Assembly: GCA_964003875.1 (NCBI GenBank)
Contig: CAXFLH010000040.1
Location: 1-11,888 of the forward strand
DNA length: 11,888 bases
Source of the DNA: UBA8444 sp964003875
Lineage (GTDB): Bacteria > Bacteroidota > Bacteroidia > Flavobacteriales > UBA7312
Reading direction: 5' to 3'
The translations under genes and the position numbers were made by a program. Position 1 is the first letter of the stretch, and every line of letters begins with the position of its first letter. Below the pieces are notes generated by a model that was given only the letters and a program-made list of their open reading frames with translations, was not told where the DNA came from and made no database searches. Of this stretch, positions 1 through 7,123 are shown in pieces.

Positions 1-49
1 GGACCCTCTCCTTAAAAGGGAGATGCTCTACCAACTGAGCTACCAGGTC
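1..49 (-). tRNA. tRNA-Lys (anticodon UUU), 3' part cut off by the window edge
   Basis: Read on the minus strand, this begins with a 7-base acceptor strand GACCTGG, then TA and a D-arm (GCTC/GAGC around AGTTGGTA). Next comes a 5-bp anticodon stem TCTCC/GGAGA closing the loop CTTTTAA. The anticodon is TTT (UUU, lysine) at positions 14-16, with T33 before it and A37 after it as expected. The variable loop starts at GGGTC; the T-arm and 3' acceptor strand lie beyond base 1. The tRNA sits downstream of the acyltransferase gene on the same strand but has its own promoter. Type and anticodon are read directly; only the missing 3' third is unverified. Confidence 0.93.
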
Positions 50-68
50 GGTTTTAATTTTGAGTGTG

Positions 69-98
69 CAAATATAATTGCATTATTTCAATCAGCAA
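69..98 (-). promoter_or_regulatory. Bacteroidota-type promoter of tRNA-Lys
   Basis: On the minus strand a TTG (98 to 96) is followed after 19 bases by TATATTTG (76 to 69). This fits the Bacteroidota primary-sigma consensus (TTTG or TTG, about 19-21 bases, then TAnnTTTG). Transcription would begin near position 62-65, giving a leader of about 15 bases before the tRNA 5' end at 49. The match and position are seen directly; activity is inferred. Confidence 0.7.
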
Positions 99-126
99 GA
101 AAATAAAATTAAATTTTTACTACTTT

Positions 127-1290
127 TTAAATTGTTTTACAACGTTCAAAATCAGCGTTTTCGTCGAATAGTTTTCGATAGGTTCTCAGCGTCATATATT
201 TTTCTGTACCTAAATTATGAACAATCTTAATCATTTTAGGGTTAAAATCGCCAATCCATGTGATGATGAGTTGTTTGTACTGCTTACTTTCATTCTCAAA
301 TTGATTTTTAACAGCCATGATTATTGCACCTTCTAAACCTTTCTTTTGAAAGTCAGGCGCTACACCAAATGCAATGCCAAATACATTGTTGCAACTTCCT
401 TTCCACTTATGATATAAAAATTTCAGCTTGCCTAGCCAGTTTAGGTTGCCATTGATGTGCTGGAAAATTTGATTTATTTCAGGTAAGGCAATGAAAAAAG
501 CTATTGGTTCATTGTTGTAATAGGCAAACCAAATGAGTTTTTCATCCATAATGGGTTTCATCTTACGCATTATAGAACGAGCTTGAGAAGCAGGCATTCC
601 TTTAAAGTTGCTATGTGTTTTCCAAGCTTTATTATAAACGGTTCTAAAATCTTCGGCATAGTCGAACATCTTTTTAGTTTTTAGATGTCTGAAGGTATAT
701 CCGTTATCTTTTAGAATTCTTGCAGATCGTTCTTTGTATTTATTTGAAATATCATCACTGATGTTTCTGCAATACATGAATTGTTCGAAGTAAGTTAAAA
801 AGCCGTAATCTTCAAATAACTTCTGATAGTAAGGTGGTTGATAAGGATTAGCATAGATAGGTCTATTTTCAAAGCCTTCAACTAATAGTCCCCAATACCT
901 ATCTCTTTCACCAAAATTTATAGGTCCATCCATAGCCTCCATTTTTCTATCTTCTAGCCACTTTTTGGCGGTGTCAAACAATAGTGATGAGGCTTTAGGA
1001 TCATCTATACATTCGAAAAAACCTACTCCTCCCGTAGGTTGTTTTTCAGAAAATGCTTTTTTTCTATTGATAAAAGCAGAGATACGACCTATGTAAGTAT
1101 TATAGTCATTCTTCAATATCCACCTAATGGCCTCACCATGTCTAAAAAATTTGTTTTCTTTTTTAGAGAAAACCTTTTCTACATCTTGTTTAATGTGAGG
1201 TATCCAATTGGAATCGTTTTTGTAAATCTCAAAAGGAATTTGATGAAAAGCTTTTATGTGAGCAGATGTATTTACTTCTATGATTGTCAT
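127..1290 (-). CDS. Long GNAT-superfamily N-acyltransferase (substrate unknown)
   Basis: This 387-residue protein has two halves. The N-terminal half (about 1-165) carries motifs of a widespread long GNAT-like family: an IGRISAF segment near 67, GFFECIDD near 90-97, DGPINFGERD at 121-130 followed by a GLLVEGF segment, and NPYQPPYYQ at 148-156. The C-terminal half shows a recognisable acetyl-CoA/acyl-CoA binding region. Its motif A is GVAPDFQKKGLEGA (309-322), and a motif-B-like stretch with GDFNPKM lies around 347-353. There is no signal peptide or membrane span, so it should be cytoplasmic. The ATG at 1290 is the only good start and lies 44 bases from the divergent SDR gene. The acyl donor and acceptor cannot be read from sequence. 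Bacterial ceramide synthase is also a GNAT-like acyltransferase, so a lipid role is one hypothesis, not an assignment. Confidence 0.78.
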   Translation of the reverse strand: MTIIEVNTSAHIKAFHQIPFEIYKNDSNWIPHIKQDVEKVFSKKENKFFRHGEAIRWILKNDYNTYIGRISAFINRKKAFSEKQPTGGVGFFECIDDPKASSLLFDTAKKWLEDRKMEAMDGPINFGERDRYWGLLVEGFENRPIYANPYQPPYYQKLFEDYGFLTYFEQFMYCRNISDDISNKYKERSARILKDNGYTFRHLKTKKMFDYAEDFRTVYNKAWKTHSNFKGMPASQARSIMRKMKPIMDEKLIWFAYYNNEPIAFFIALPEINQIFQHINGNLNWLGKLKFLYHKWKGSCNNVFGIAFGVAPDFQKKGLEGAIIMAVKNQFENESKQYKQLIITWIGDFNPKMIKIVHNLGTEKYMTLRTYRKLFDENADFERCKTI

Positions 1291-1334
1291 TTAAATTCCG
1301 TTTATTTGTAAAAGCAAATTAAGCTGAAATTTAA

Positions 1335-2138
1335 ATGAAAAACAAAGTTGTTGTCATTAGTGGTGCATCTTCAGGAATTGGAAAGGCTTGTGCATGGCAT
1401 TTTGCCAAGAATGGTAGTAAGGTCGTTTTAGCCGCTAGAAGAATTGACAAACTAAAAGTTATTGGTGAGGAAATAATGTCAGCTGGTTATGAAGTCCTTA
1501 CAATTCAAGCAGATGTTAGTATTGAATCCGATTGCGAACGTTTAATCTCAGAAACCATTAGTAAGTTTAAAGGAATTGATGTTCTTATTAATAATGCTGG
1601 TATATCTATGCGAGCAACTTTAGAGGACATGGATTTATCAGTTATGAAAAAAGTTATGGATATCAACTTTTATGGGACTGTATTTTGCACTAAATATGCC
1701 TTGCCTCATATTTTAAAATCAAAAGGTTCTGTTGTAGGTGTTTCTTCCATAGCAGGATACAAAGGTTTGCCTGCAAGAACTGCTTATTCAGCTTCTAAAT
1801 TTGCTATGCAAGGATTTCTAGAATCTCTAAGAATAGAAAATTTGAAAAAAGGCTTACATGTCCTTATTGCTTGTCCAGGTTTTACGGCTTCTAATATTCG
1901 AAATACAGCTTTATCTAAAAACGGTGAGATTCAGAAAGAAAGCCCTAGAGATGAAAGTAAAATGATGACCGCCGAAAAAGTCGCAGAATACATTCATAAA
2001 GCTATTGTTAATAGACAAAATTCATTAGTTTTAACGATTAATGGAAAACTTACCGTATTTTTGAACAAATTATTACCAAGTTTAGTAGATCGATTAGTAT
2101 ACAATCATTTAAAGAAAGAACCTAATTCACCTTTTTAA
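1335..2138 (+). CDS. Short-chain dehydrogenase/reductase (SDR), NADP(H)-type
   Basis: A classical SDR of 267 residues. It has the nucleotide-binding glycine motif SGASSGIG (9-16), the structural motif NNAG (86-89), and the catalytic tetrad Asn111, Ser138, Tyr151 and Lys155 (YSASK), followed by the PG motif (181-182). Arginines 35-36 at the end of beta-strand 2 suggest NADP(H) rather than NAD(H). The C-terminal tail (about 228-267) is hydrophobic and basic, with the segment LTVFLNKLLPSLVDRLVYNHL. Such tails are seen in membrane-associated SDRs acting on lipids, such as DHRS7 and 3-ketosphinganine reductases. It is divergent from the GNAT gene and 28 bases upstream of aroK. The SDR class is certain; the substrate is unknown, with a lipid-type ketone an inference from the tail and neighbour. 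Confidence 0.9.
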   Translation: MKNKVVVISGASSGIGKACAWHFAKNGSKVVLAARRIDKLKVIGEEIMSAGYEVLTIQADVSIESDCERLISETISKFKGIDVLINNAGISMRATLEDMDLSVMKKVMDINFYGTVFCTKYALPHILKSKGSVVGVSSIAGYKGLPARTAYSASKFAMQGFLESLRIENLKKGLHVLIACPGFTASNIRNTALSKNGEIQKESPRDESKMMTAEKVAEYIHKAIVNRQNSLVLTINGKLTVFLNKLLPSLVDRLVYNHLKKEPNSPF

Positions 2139-2166
2139 TCCTATTAAATCCTAAATTAAATTTACA

Positions 2167-2670
2167 ATGACCATTTTTTTAGTCGGCTATATGGGTTGCG
2201 GAAAAAGCACTCTTGGAAAAAAACTTGCCTATAACCTGAGACACGATTTTATTGACCTAGATACTTATATTGAAGAACAGGAGGGTAGAACCATCAAAGA
2301 AATTTTTGCTGATGATGGAGAAGACTATTTTAGAAAGTTAGAAAGAGTTTATCTTCATAGAGTAATTGATACTGAAAATGTAGTTATTTCAGTAGGTGGA
2401 GGAACGCCTTGTTTCTTTGATAATATGGAACAAATGAACGAGTATGGTTTAACGGTATATGTCAACATGCACCCTAAGGCACTTATTCCTAGGTTACAAT
2501 TGTCAGAATCGTTTAGACCATTAATTGATGGTATGGAGGGAGAGGTATTACTTGACTACGTTTATAAAACACTTAGAGAAAGAGAAGGCTTTTACCATAA
2601 AGCACACAAAGTAGTTTCCGGATATAACCTATCTGCCAAAAAACTCCAAGAATATTGCTTGGAAGAGTAA
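2167..2670 (+). CDS. aroK: Shikimate kinase
   Basis: Phosphorylates shikimate to shikimate 3-phosphate with ATP, the fifth step of the chorismate (aromatic amino acid) pathway, in the cytoplasm. At 167 residues it has normal family length and all signature elements: P-loop GYMGCGKST (7-15), shikimate-binding DLD (30-32), the FRKLE segment with Arg56 (55-59), GGGTP (77-81), the lid with FRPL and Arg117 (116-119), and REREGFYHKA (137-146), whose arginines and tyrosine are typical of the C-terminal nucleotide-binding helix. It follows the SDR gene by 28 bases and precedes the ammonia-lyase gene by 15, so the three could share a transcript. No other aro gene is present in the window. Confidence 0.96.
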   Translation: MTIFLVGYMGCGKSTLGKKLAYNLRHDFIDLDTYIEEQEGRTIKEIFADDGEDYFRKLERVYLHRVIDTENVVISVGGGTPCFFDNMEQMNEYGLTVYVNMHPKALIPRLQLSESFRPLIDGMEGEVLLDYVYKTLREREGFYHKAHKVVSGYNLSAKKLQEYCLEE

Positions 2671-2685
2671 GAAAGACTATCTGCT

Positions 2686-4179
2686 ATGCATCAGATTGAT
2701 AATACATATTTGACATTAGAAAAATTGCATGAAATTTTTCATGAACAACAGTCTATAGAATTATCTCAAGATGCCGTGAGACGAATTACAGATTGTCGTT
2801 CTTTCTTAGATGAACAATCTAATAATAATACACCAATTTATGGTGTCAATACTGGTTTCGGTTCCTTATGTAACGAATCCATTTCTCAAGAAAATTTAGA
2901 AGAATTACAAGTGAATTTAGTCATTTCTCATGCTTGTGGTTTTGGTGAAGAAGTTCCTAGCTCAATTGTAAAGCTAATGCTTCTGTTAAAAGTTCAAACT
3001 TTGTCTTATGGGCATTCAGGAGTTCAACTTGAGACAGTCAATAGACTAATTGACTTTTATAATGAAGATATTTTACCTGTTGTATACCAGCAAGGTTCTC
3101 TAGGTGCTTCTGGTGATTTAGCACCTTTAGCTCATCTTTCTTTACCATTACTTGGTTTGGGTGAAGTGTATTATAAAGGTCAGAAAGTTGAATCCGAGCA
3201 AGTATTAAAAGAGATGGGTTGGAAGCCTATTTGTTTAAAGTCTAAAGAAGGTTTAGCCTTGTTGAATGGTACACAATTCATGAGTGCATACGCACTACAT
3301 ACACTTTTCAAGGCCTACAAACTATCCTATTTAGCCGATTTAATAGGCTCTGTTTCCTTAGAAGCCTTTGATGGCAGTATAGAGCCATTTAATGAATTAG
3401 TACACCTTATACGCCCTCATAGTGGGCAGCTAAAGACCGCTAAAAATATTTCAGAATTTTTAGAGGGTAGCGATTTAATCAAACAGGAAAAAGTTAATGT
3501 TCAAGACCCTTATTCTTTCCGTTGTATACCACAAGTACATGGAGCAACTAAAGATGCTTTAGAGTACGCTAAAAATACTATTATCACTGAAATAAATTCA
3601 GTTACTGATAACCCCAATGTCTTTCCCAAAGATGGTAAAGTAATTTCAGCAGGTAATTTTCATGGTCAGCCTTTAGCATTAGTAATGGATCATATGGCAA
3701 TAGCATTGTCTGAGTTAGGAAGTATTTCTGAACGAAGAATATATCTTTTAGTTTCAGGGCAAAGAGGTTTGCCTTCTTACTTGACTCCTAATGTTGGTTT
3801 GAATTCTGGCTTTATGATACCACAGTATACAGCTGCAAGTATTGCTAGTCAAAACAAACAATTATGTACTCCAGCATCTGTCGATAGTATTGTATCATCG
3901 AATGGTCAAGAAGATCACGTTAGTATGGGTGCAAATGCTGCTACAAAACTGTATAGAGTCGCTGAAAATATCGAAAGAATATTAAGTATTGAGTTAATGT
4001 CTTCATCTCAAGCCTTATCTTTCAGAACTAAAAAATCTTCTGATTTTATCGAAAGTTTTATGAATAGCTTTAGACAAGAAGTAGCTCCTTTGTCTAAGGA
4101 TGTTGTGCTTCATAATGAAATGATGAAGTCACAGCAATTTATTCAGAATTTATCCATAGAGAAAGGTTTAATATACTAA
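2686..4179 (+). CDS. hutH: Histidine ammonia-lyase-like MIO enzyme
   Basis: Predicted to deaminate L-histidine to urocanate and ammonia, the first step of histidine degradation. The 497-residue protein carries the MIO-forming Ala-Ser-Gly at 141-143, within GSLGASGDLAPLAH. Conserved active-site positions are present: Tyr52 in IYGVNTGFG, Asn194 in LLNGTQ, Tyr276 and Arg279 in QDPYSFRC, and Phe325 in GNFHGQP. His82 (SHACG) and Gln408-Glu409 (NGQEDHVSMG) match the residues that mark histidine ammonia-lyases; phenylalanine/tyrosine lyases usually have Asn-Gln instead of Gln-Glu. No hutU, hutI, hutF or hutG lies nearby, which is unusual for a dedicated hut pathway. The gene lies 15 bases after aroK and its stop overlaps the tail of the opposing methyltransferase gene by 4 bases. 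Histidine specificity is likely but inferred. Confidence 0.9.
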   Translation: MHQIDNTYLTLEKLHEIFHEQQSIELSQDAVRRITDCRSFLDEQSNNNTPIYGVNTGFGSLCNESISQENLEELQVNLVISHACGFGEEVPSSIVKLMLLLKVQTLSYGHSGVQLETVNRLIDFYNEDILPVVYQQGSLGASGDLAPLAHLSLPLLGLGEVYYKGQKVESEQVLKEMGWKPICLKSKEGLALLNGTQFMSAYALHTLFKAYKLSYLADLIGSVSLEAFDGSIEPFNELVHLIRPHSGQLKTAKNISEFLEGSDLIKQEKVNVQDPYSFRCIPQVHGATKDALEYAKNTIITEINSVTDNPNVFPKDGKVISAGNFHGQPLALVMDHMAIALSELGSISERRIYLLVSGQRGLPSYLTPNVGLNSGFMIPQYTAASIASQNKQLCTPASVDSIVSSNGQEDHVSMGANAATKLYRVAENIERILSIELMSSSQALSFRTKKSSDFIESFMNSFRQEVAPLSKDVVLHNEMMKSQQFIQNLSIEKGLIY

Positions 4180-5375
4180 CACTTTTTACAGATTAAAAGT
4201 CTTTTTTCTTCGTTCATTAGAGTAGTGGCAAAAATATAATCATTACCACCATCATTTAGACCTAATTTTTTACGAATTTCATTTACTGAATTAGGGAAGT
4301 TTCTCTTAGAAATATTTGCTTTTTTAGACTTTACAACCCTTTGAATTTCTTGTTTATTCAATCGGCAAATCTTATTCAGCTCAAAACATCTTCCAGGAAA
4401 ATCTTTCAAATAATTTTCTGAAGTATAAAGATGACTGTTAGCATGAAGTTTACTTAGTTTAAAAGCTAGGGCAATAGACTTAAAAGCTCCAGCTTTTAAA
4501 ATACTTGCATTGGGTTCGTAAATGTACTTTTGTGGTAATGATAAGTTTATTTTATTATTAAGTTCTTGCTCATTGTCAAATTTAAAAGTGAAGTCTTTTA
4601 CTAAATCTTTACAAATTATAGACGTTTGCTTTTTAATCGAATTAGCGTCAATGAGAAACAACAATTCTTTACATTCATTATTGACTGCTATAACGTGTAT
4701 TTCTTTGAGCTGAGGCAATTGCTCCATAGCTAGTTTGATATCAAGCAAAGGCGAGGTTTTAACCAAGATTTGCTTTCCTTTTTCTAAAAGTAGGTTTAGG
4801 TGCAGTATGATATTTGGAGTGTATTCCTCAAGTCTTACGACTTTGGTATTGTTTTCATTTCTCCTTGAAGGGTCAATATAAATCAAGTCAAAGCTCTGAT
4901 TAGTATGCTTTAAATATTCAATGCCATCAGTAATATGAGATTCCACTTTTGCTTGTAAACACTCAAAATTATGTTGTGCAATAAATTGTAGTTCCAAATC
5001 CTTTTCGCAATGAATAGTATTTTTAAAAGATTTACTGATAAAAAAACTGTCTATTCCAAATCCGCCAGTTAAGTCAATACAGGATTCGCCATTACAAATT
5101 TTGGATTTATATAAAGCAGTATGCTCAGATGAGCATTGTTCCATACTAAGTTGTTTAGGAAAGATGAGGTTTTTATGATTTTTCCAAGAGGGTATTTTCG
5201 TTTCAATTATTTGCCTAGCCTTGAGTTGATTGGCTAAAATTCCACCATCTACTTCTAGTTTTTGATTTAATGAAAACAGAAGTTTGTCAATAGGATTCTT
5301 GTAATTTTTTGCTATAAAATCTTGCCAAAACTCATCGTTCAGAAAGTTGTATTTATTCTTAAAGTCAGTAGACAT
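4176..5375 (-). CDS. Class I SAM-dependent methyltransferase with THUMP-like C-terminal domain (PG_1098-type)
   Basis: This 399-residue protein has an N-terminal helical region (1-95) and a Rossmann methyltransferase core. Motif I is DLTGGFGIDS (101-110), an acidic residue at 124 (CEKD) ends strand 2, and motif IV is DLIYIDPSRR (163-172), followed by VKTSPLLD (205-212). The C-terminal part (about 270-399) resembles the ferredoxin-like/THUMP-like domains known from Porphyromonas PG_1098 and its relatives. THUMP domains bind RNA, so an RNA target is plausible, but motif IV is DPSRR rather than the NPPY/DPPY of N6-adenine enzymes, and no substrate is established. It is the last gene of the rsmE operon: its ATG overlaps the stop of the AI-2E gene by one base (TAATG). 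Being cotranscribed with an rRNA methyltransferase fits an RNA-modification role. Confidence 0.86.
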   Translation of the reverse strand: MSTDFKNKYNFLNDEFWQDFIAKNYKNPIDKLLFSLNQKLEVDGGILANQLKARQIIETKIPSWKNHKNLIFPKQLSMEQCSSEHTALYKSKICNGESCIDLTGGFGIDSFFISKSFKNTIHCEKDLELQFIAQHNFECLQAKVESHITDGIEYLKHTNQSFDLIYIDPSRRNENNTKVVRLEEYTPNIILHLNLLLEKGKQILVKTSPLLDIKLAMEQLPQLKEIHVIAVNNECKELLFLIDANSIKKQTSIICKDLVKDFTFKFDNEQELNNKINLSLPQKYIYEPNASILKAGAFKSIALAFKLSKLHANSHLYTSENYLKDFPGRCFELNKICRLNKQEIQRVVKSKKANISKRNFPNSVNEIRKKLGLNDGGNDYIFATTLMNEEKRLLICKKC

Positions 5376-6457
5376 TAAATGTTTTTAGTCAATTCTTGAA
5401 CCAGTTTGAATTCAGATAAAAACTCTTTGGCAATAACTCTAAAAAGGGTGTAAAAAGGTATGGCTATAATCATTCCTAAAACACCCCATAAAGTACCTGC
5501 TGAAATAACAATTATGAAAATCTCTAAGGGGTGTGCCTTCACTGAATTAGAAAATATGAGTGGTTGTAGAACGAAATTATCAATTAATTGCATAATGGCA
5601 AAAACAACGCATATTTTTAAACTTAATGGGATAACTTGTGTATAAAAGTCCAAATCTAAATTAGTTGAAATACCAATAATAACACCAATTATAGCTCCTA
5701 TCATAGGTCCTATATATGGGATTACATTTATAATCCCAGCTAAAAATCCAATTAGAATAGCATTCTTAATGCCTAGAATAGAAAGTCCAGTACTAACTAT
5801 AATAGTAATAACGCTTATTTGTAATATTATTCCAATAAAGTATCTACTTAATAGTCGCTTTGTGTTTTTCAACACATTCAGAATCTGATTGGCTTTACTT
5901 TTAGGAGTTAGGGCTAACAAAAAATCACTGTATAGCTTTTTTTCTTTTAAGAAGAAGAAGGTAATAAATATAATAGAAAATAAGGCGATAATACTATTTC
6001 CCAAAATACCTATGGCAGAATTGAAAATAGATTTTACATCGGTAAGGCTGAATAATTGACCTATCTCATTATCAATAGACGATTTTTCATCTAATAAATG
6101 CTTGTCTTTTAGCCAACTTTCTAAATCACTAATAGGTTCTTCTAGTTCAGACGATACTGCTTCAAAATTAATATTAGATATAATTCTAGCTTCTTCCATC
6201 ACTAAAGGAGTAAAAAGAGCGAAAAAACCAGTAAAGAATGTCAATAGAACCACTAGTGTAATGACACTTTTTATGGCGTTGGGTAAATTTCTTTTTTTGA
6301 TTTGTATTTTACTAAGCAATTTCATTATTGGCCTGCCGATAAGTGCCAATACTAGTGAAACTATCAAGTAAACAACAATTGTTTTGAGATAAAAAACTAG
6401 CACTATTCCAATAATTGATGCTATGAGTATAATACTGTTTTTGAGGGTGCGGTTCAT
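5375..6457 (-). CDS. AI-2E/PerM-family integral membrane transporter
   Basis: A 360-residue polytopic inner-membrane protein of the AI-2E exporter superfamily (PF01594). Hydrophobic spans are visible at about 7-42 (two), 62-86, 148-171, 207-230, 232-264, 280-300 and 309-342, with a soluble, charged loop at 87-147. The family signatures NVIPYIGPMIG (244-254) and the DNFVLQPL segment (303-310), followed by a conserved VKAHPLEIF (317-325), are intact. Despite the family name, members include Na+(Li+)/H+ antiporters and transporters of unknown substrate, so an autoinducer-2 function should not be assumed. It sits 12 bases after the DUF4159 gene and overlaps the methyltransferase start, so it is cotranscribed and probably translationally coupled. 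Confidence 0.92.
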   Translation of the reverse strand: MNRTLKNSIILIASIIGIVLVFYLKTIVVYLIVSLVLALIGRPIMKLLSKIQIKKRNLPNAIKSVITLVVLLTFFTGFFALFTPLVMEEARIISNINFEAVSSELEEPISDLESWLKDKHLLDEKSSIDNEIGQLFSLTDVKSIFNSAIGILGNSIIALFSIIFITFFFLKEKKLYSDFLLALTPKSKANQILNVLKNTKRLLSRYFIGIILQISVITIIVSTGLSILGIKNAILIGFLAGIINVIPYIGPMIGAIIGVIIGISTNLDLDFYTQVIPLSLKICVVFAIMQLIDNFVLQPLIFSNSVKAHPLEIFIIVISAGTLWGVLGMIIAIPFYTLFRVIAKEFLSEFKLVQELTKNI

Positions 6458-6469
6458 CTATCTAATGTA

Positions 6470-7123
6470 TTAGTTTTGGTTTGAAAAAACAAAATCGATA
6501 ATGTTAGCTCCCATTTTTAAGGCTTTTAGCCTAATTTCAGGACTATCGTTGTGTACTTCAGCATCTTCCCAGCCGTCACCTAAATCACTTTCGTAAGAAT
6601 AAAATACGACCATTCTACCTTCATGAAATAATCCAAACCCTTGTGACGGTTTAGCGTCGTGTTCGTGTACTTTTGGCAAACCGTTATTGAAATCATAAGT
6701 CTGATGATATATAGGGTGAGAAAAGGGTAATTCTACAAATTCACTTTCAGGAAAAATTTTCTTCATCTCTGGTCTTACAAACTTATCCATACCATAATTA
6801 TCGTCTATATGAAGAAATCCACCACCAATTAAATATTTTCTTAGGTTTTCGCTTTCTTCTGTTGAAAATATAACATTTCCGTGACCCGTCATATGTACGA
6901 AAGGATAATTGAAAATATCCGTACTACCTACATCAACAATATCGTATTTTCTGTCGATATTAGTTCCTAAATTTTCATTACAAAATACTATTAGATTGTT
7001 TAGTGCCGTAGGATTAGAATACCAGTCGCCACCACCATAATATTTTAACACAGCAATTTTGTATGATGGAGAAGAAAAACCAAATGCTATTATGACAATA
7101 CTTAGGAAGATTAGCTTTTTCAT
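6470..7123 (-). CDS. Exported DUF4159 protein
   Basis: A DUF4159-family protein of 217 residues from the chosen ATG at 7123. That start begins MKKLIFLSIVIIAFGFSS, a typical Sec signal peptide, and forms an ATGA overlap with the rsmE stop (TGA at 7122-7120). The ATG nine codons upstream (7150) would place MPYYKFNKS before the signal and overlap rsmE by 31 bases, so it is less likely. The mature part has KYYGGGDWYSNP (27-38), a central VHMTGHG, a GGGFLHIDDNYG segment, and a C-terminal GDGWEDAEVHND. The pattern resembles glutamine-amidotransferase/ThuA-like folds, but no catalytic Cys-His-Glu triad is evident. There is no lipobox cysteine. It should be periplasmic or membrane-anchored by its N-terminus. 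Function is unknown. Confidence 0.88.
   Translation of the reverse strand: MKKLIFLSIVIIAFGFSSPSYKIAVLKYYGGGDWYSNPTALNNLIVFCNENLGTNIDRKYDIVDVGSTDIFNYPFVHMTGHGNVIFSTEESENLRKYLIGGGFLHIDDNYGMDKFVRPEMKKIFPESEFVELPFSHPIYHQTYDFNNGLPKVHEHDAKPSQGFGLFHEGRMVVFYSYESDLGDGWEDAEVHNDSPEIRLKALKMGANIIDFVFSNQN

Noticed and set aside
1039..1311. 90-codon plus-strand open frame opposite the acyltransferase gene
   Set aside because: It is antisense to a well-supported gene, has a low-complexity Phe-rich product with no recognisable domain, and is explained by the AT-rich codon pattern of the gene beneath it.
1291..1334. Promoters in the GNAT/SDR divergent gap
   Set aside because: TTTATTTG (plus) and TTAATTTG (minus) are near-matches to the -7 consensus, but neither has the first TA nor a properly spaced TTG, so I could not assign them.
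2686..4179. Assignment of the MIO enzyme as tyrosine ammonia-lyase
   Set aside because: The Gln408-Glu409 pair before DHVSM is the histidine-lyase form; aromatic lyases usually carry Asn-Gln there.
4522..4713. 63-codon plus-strand open frame opposite the THUMP-like methyltransferase
   Set aside because: It is wholly inside a conserved gene on the other strand, with no recognisable product.
5460..5645. 61-codon plus-strand open frame inside the AI-2E gene
   Set aside because: It mirrors the hydrophobic coding pattern of the membrane protein; no start context or homology is visible.
6102..6371. 89-codon plus-strand open frame inside the AI-2E gene
   Set aside because: Its apparent hydrophobic stretch is the reverse reading of transmembrane codons; the gene on the minus strand is clearly the real one.
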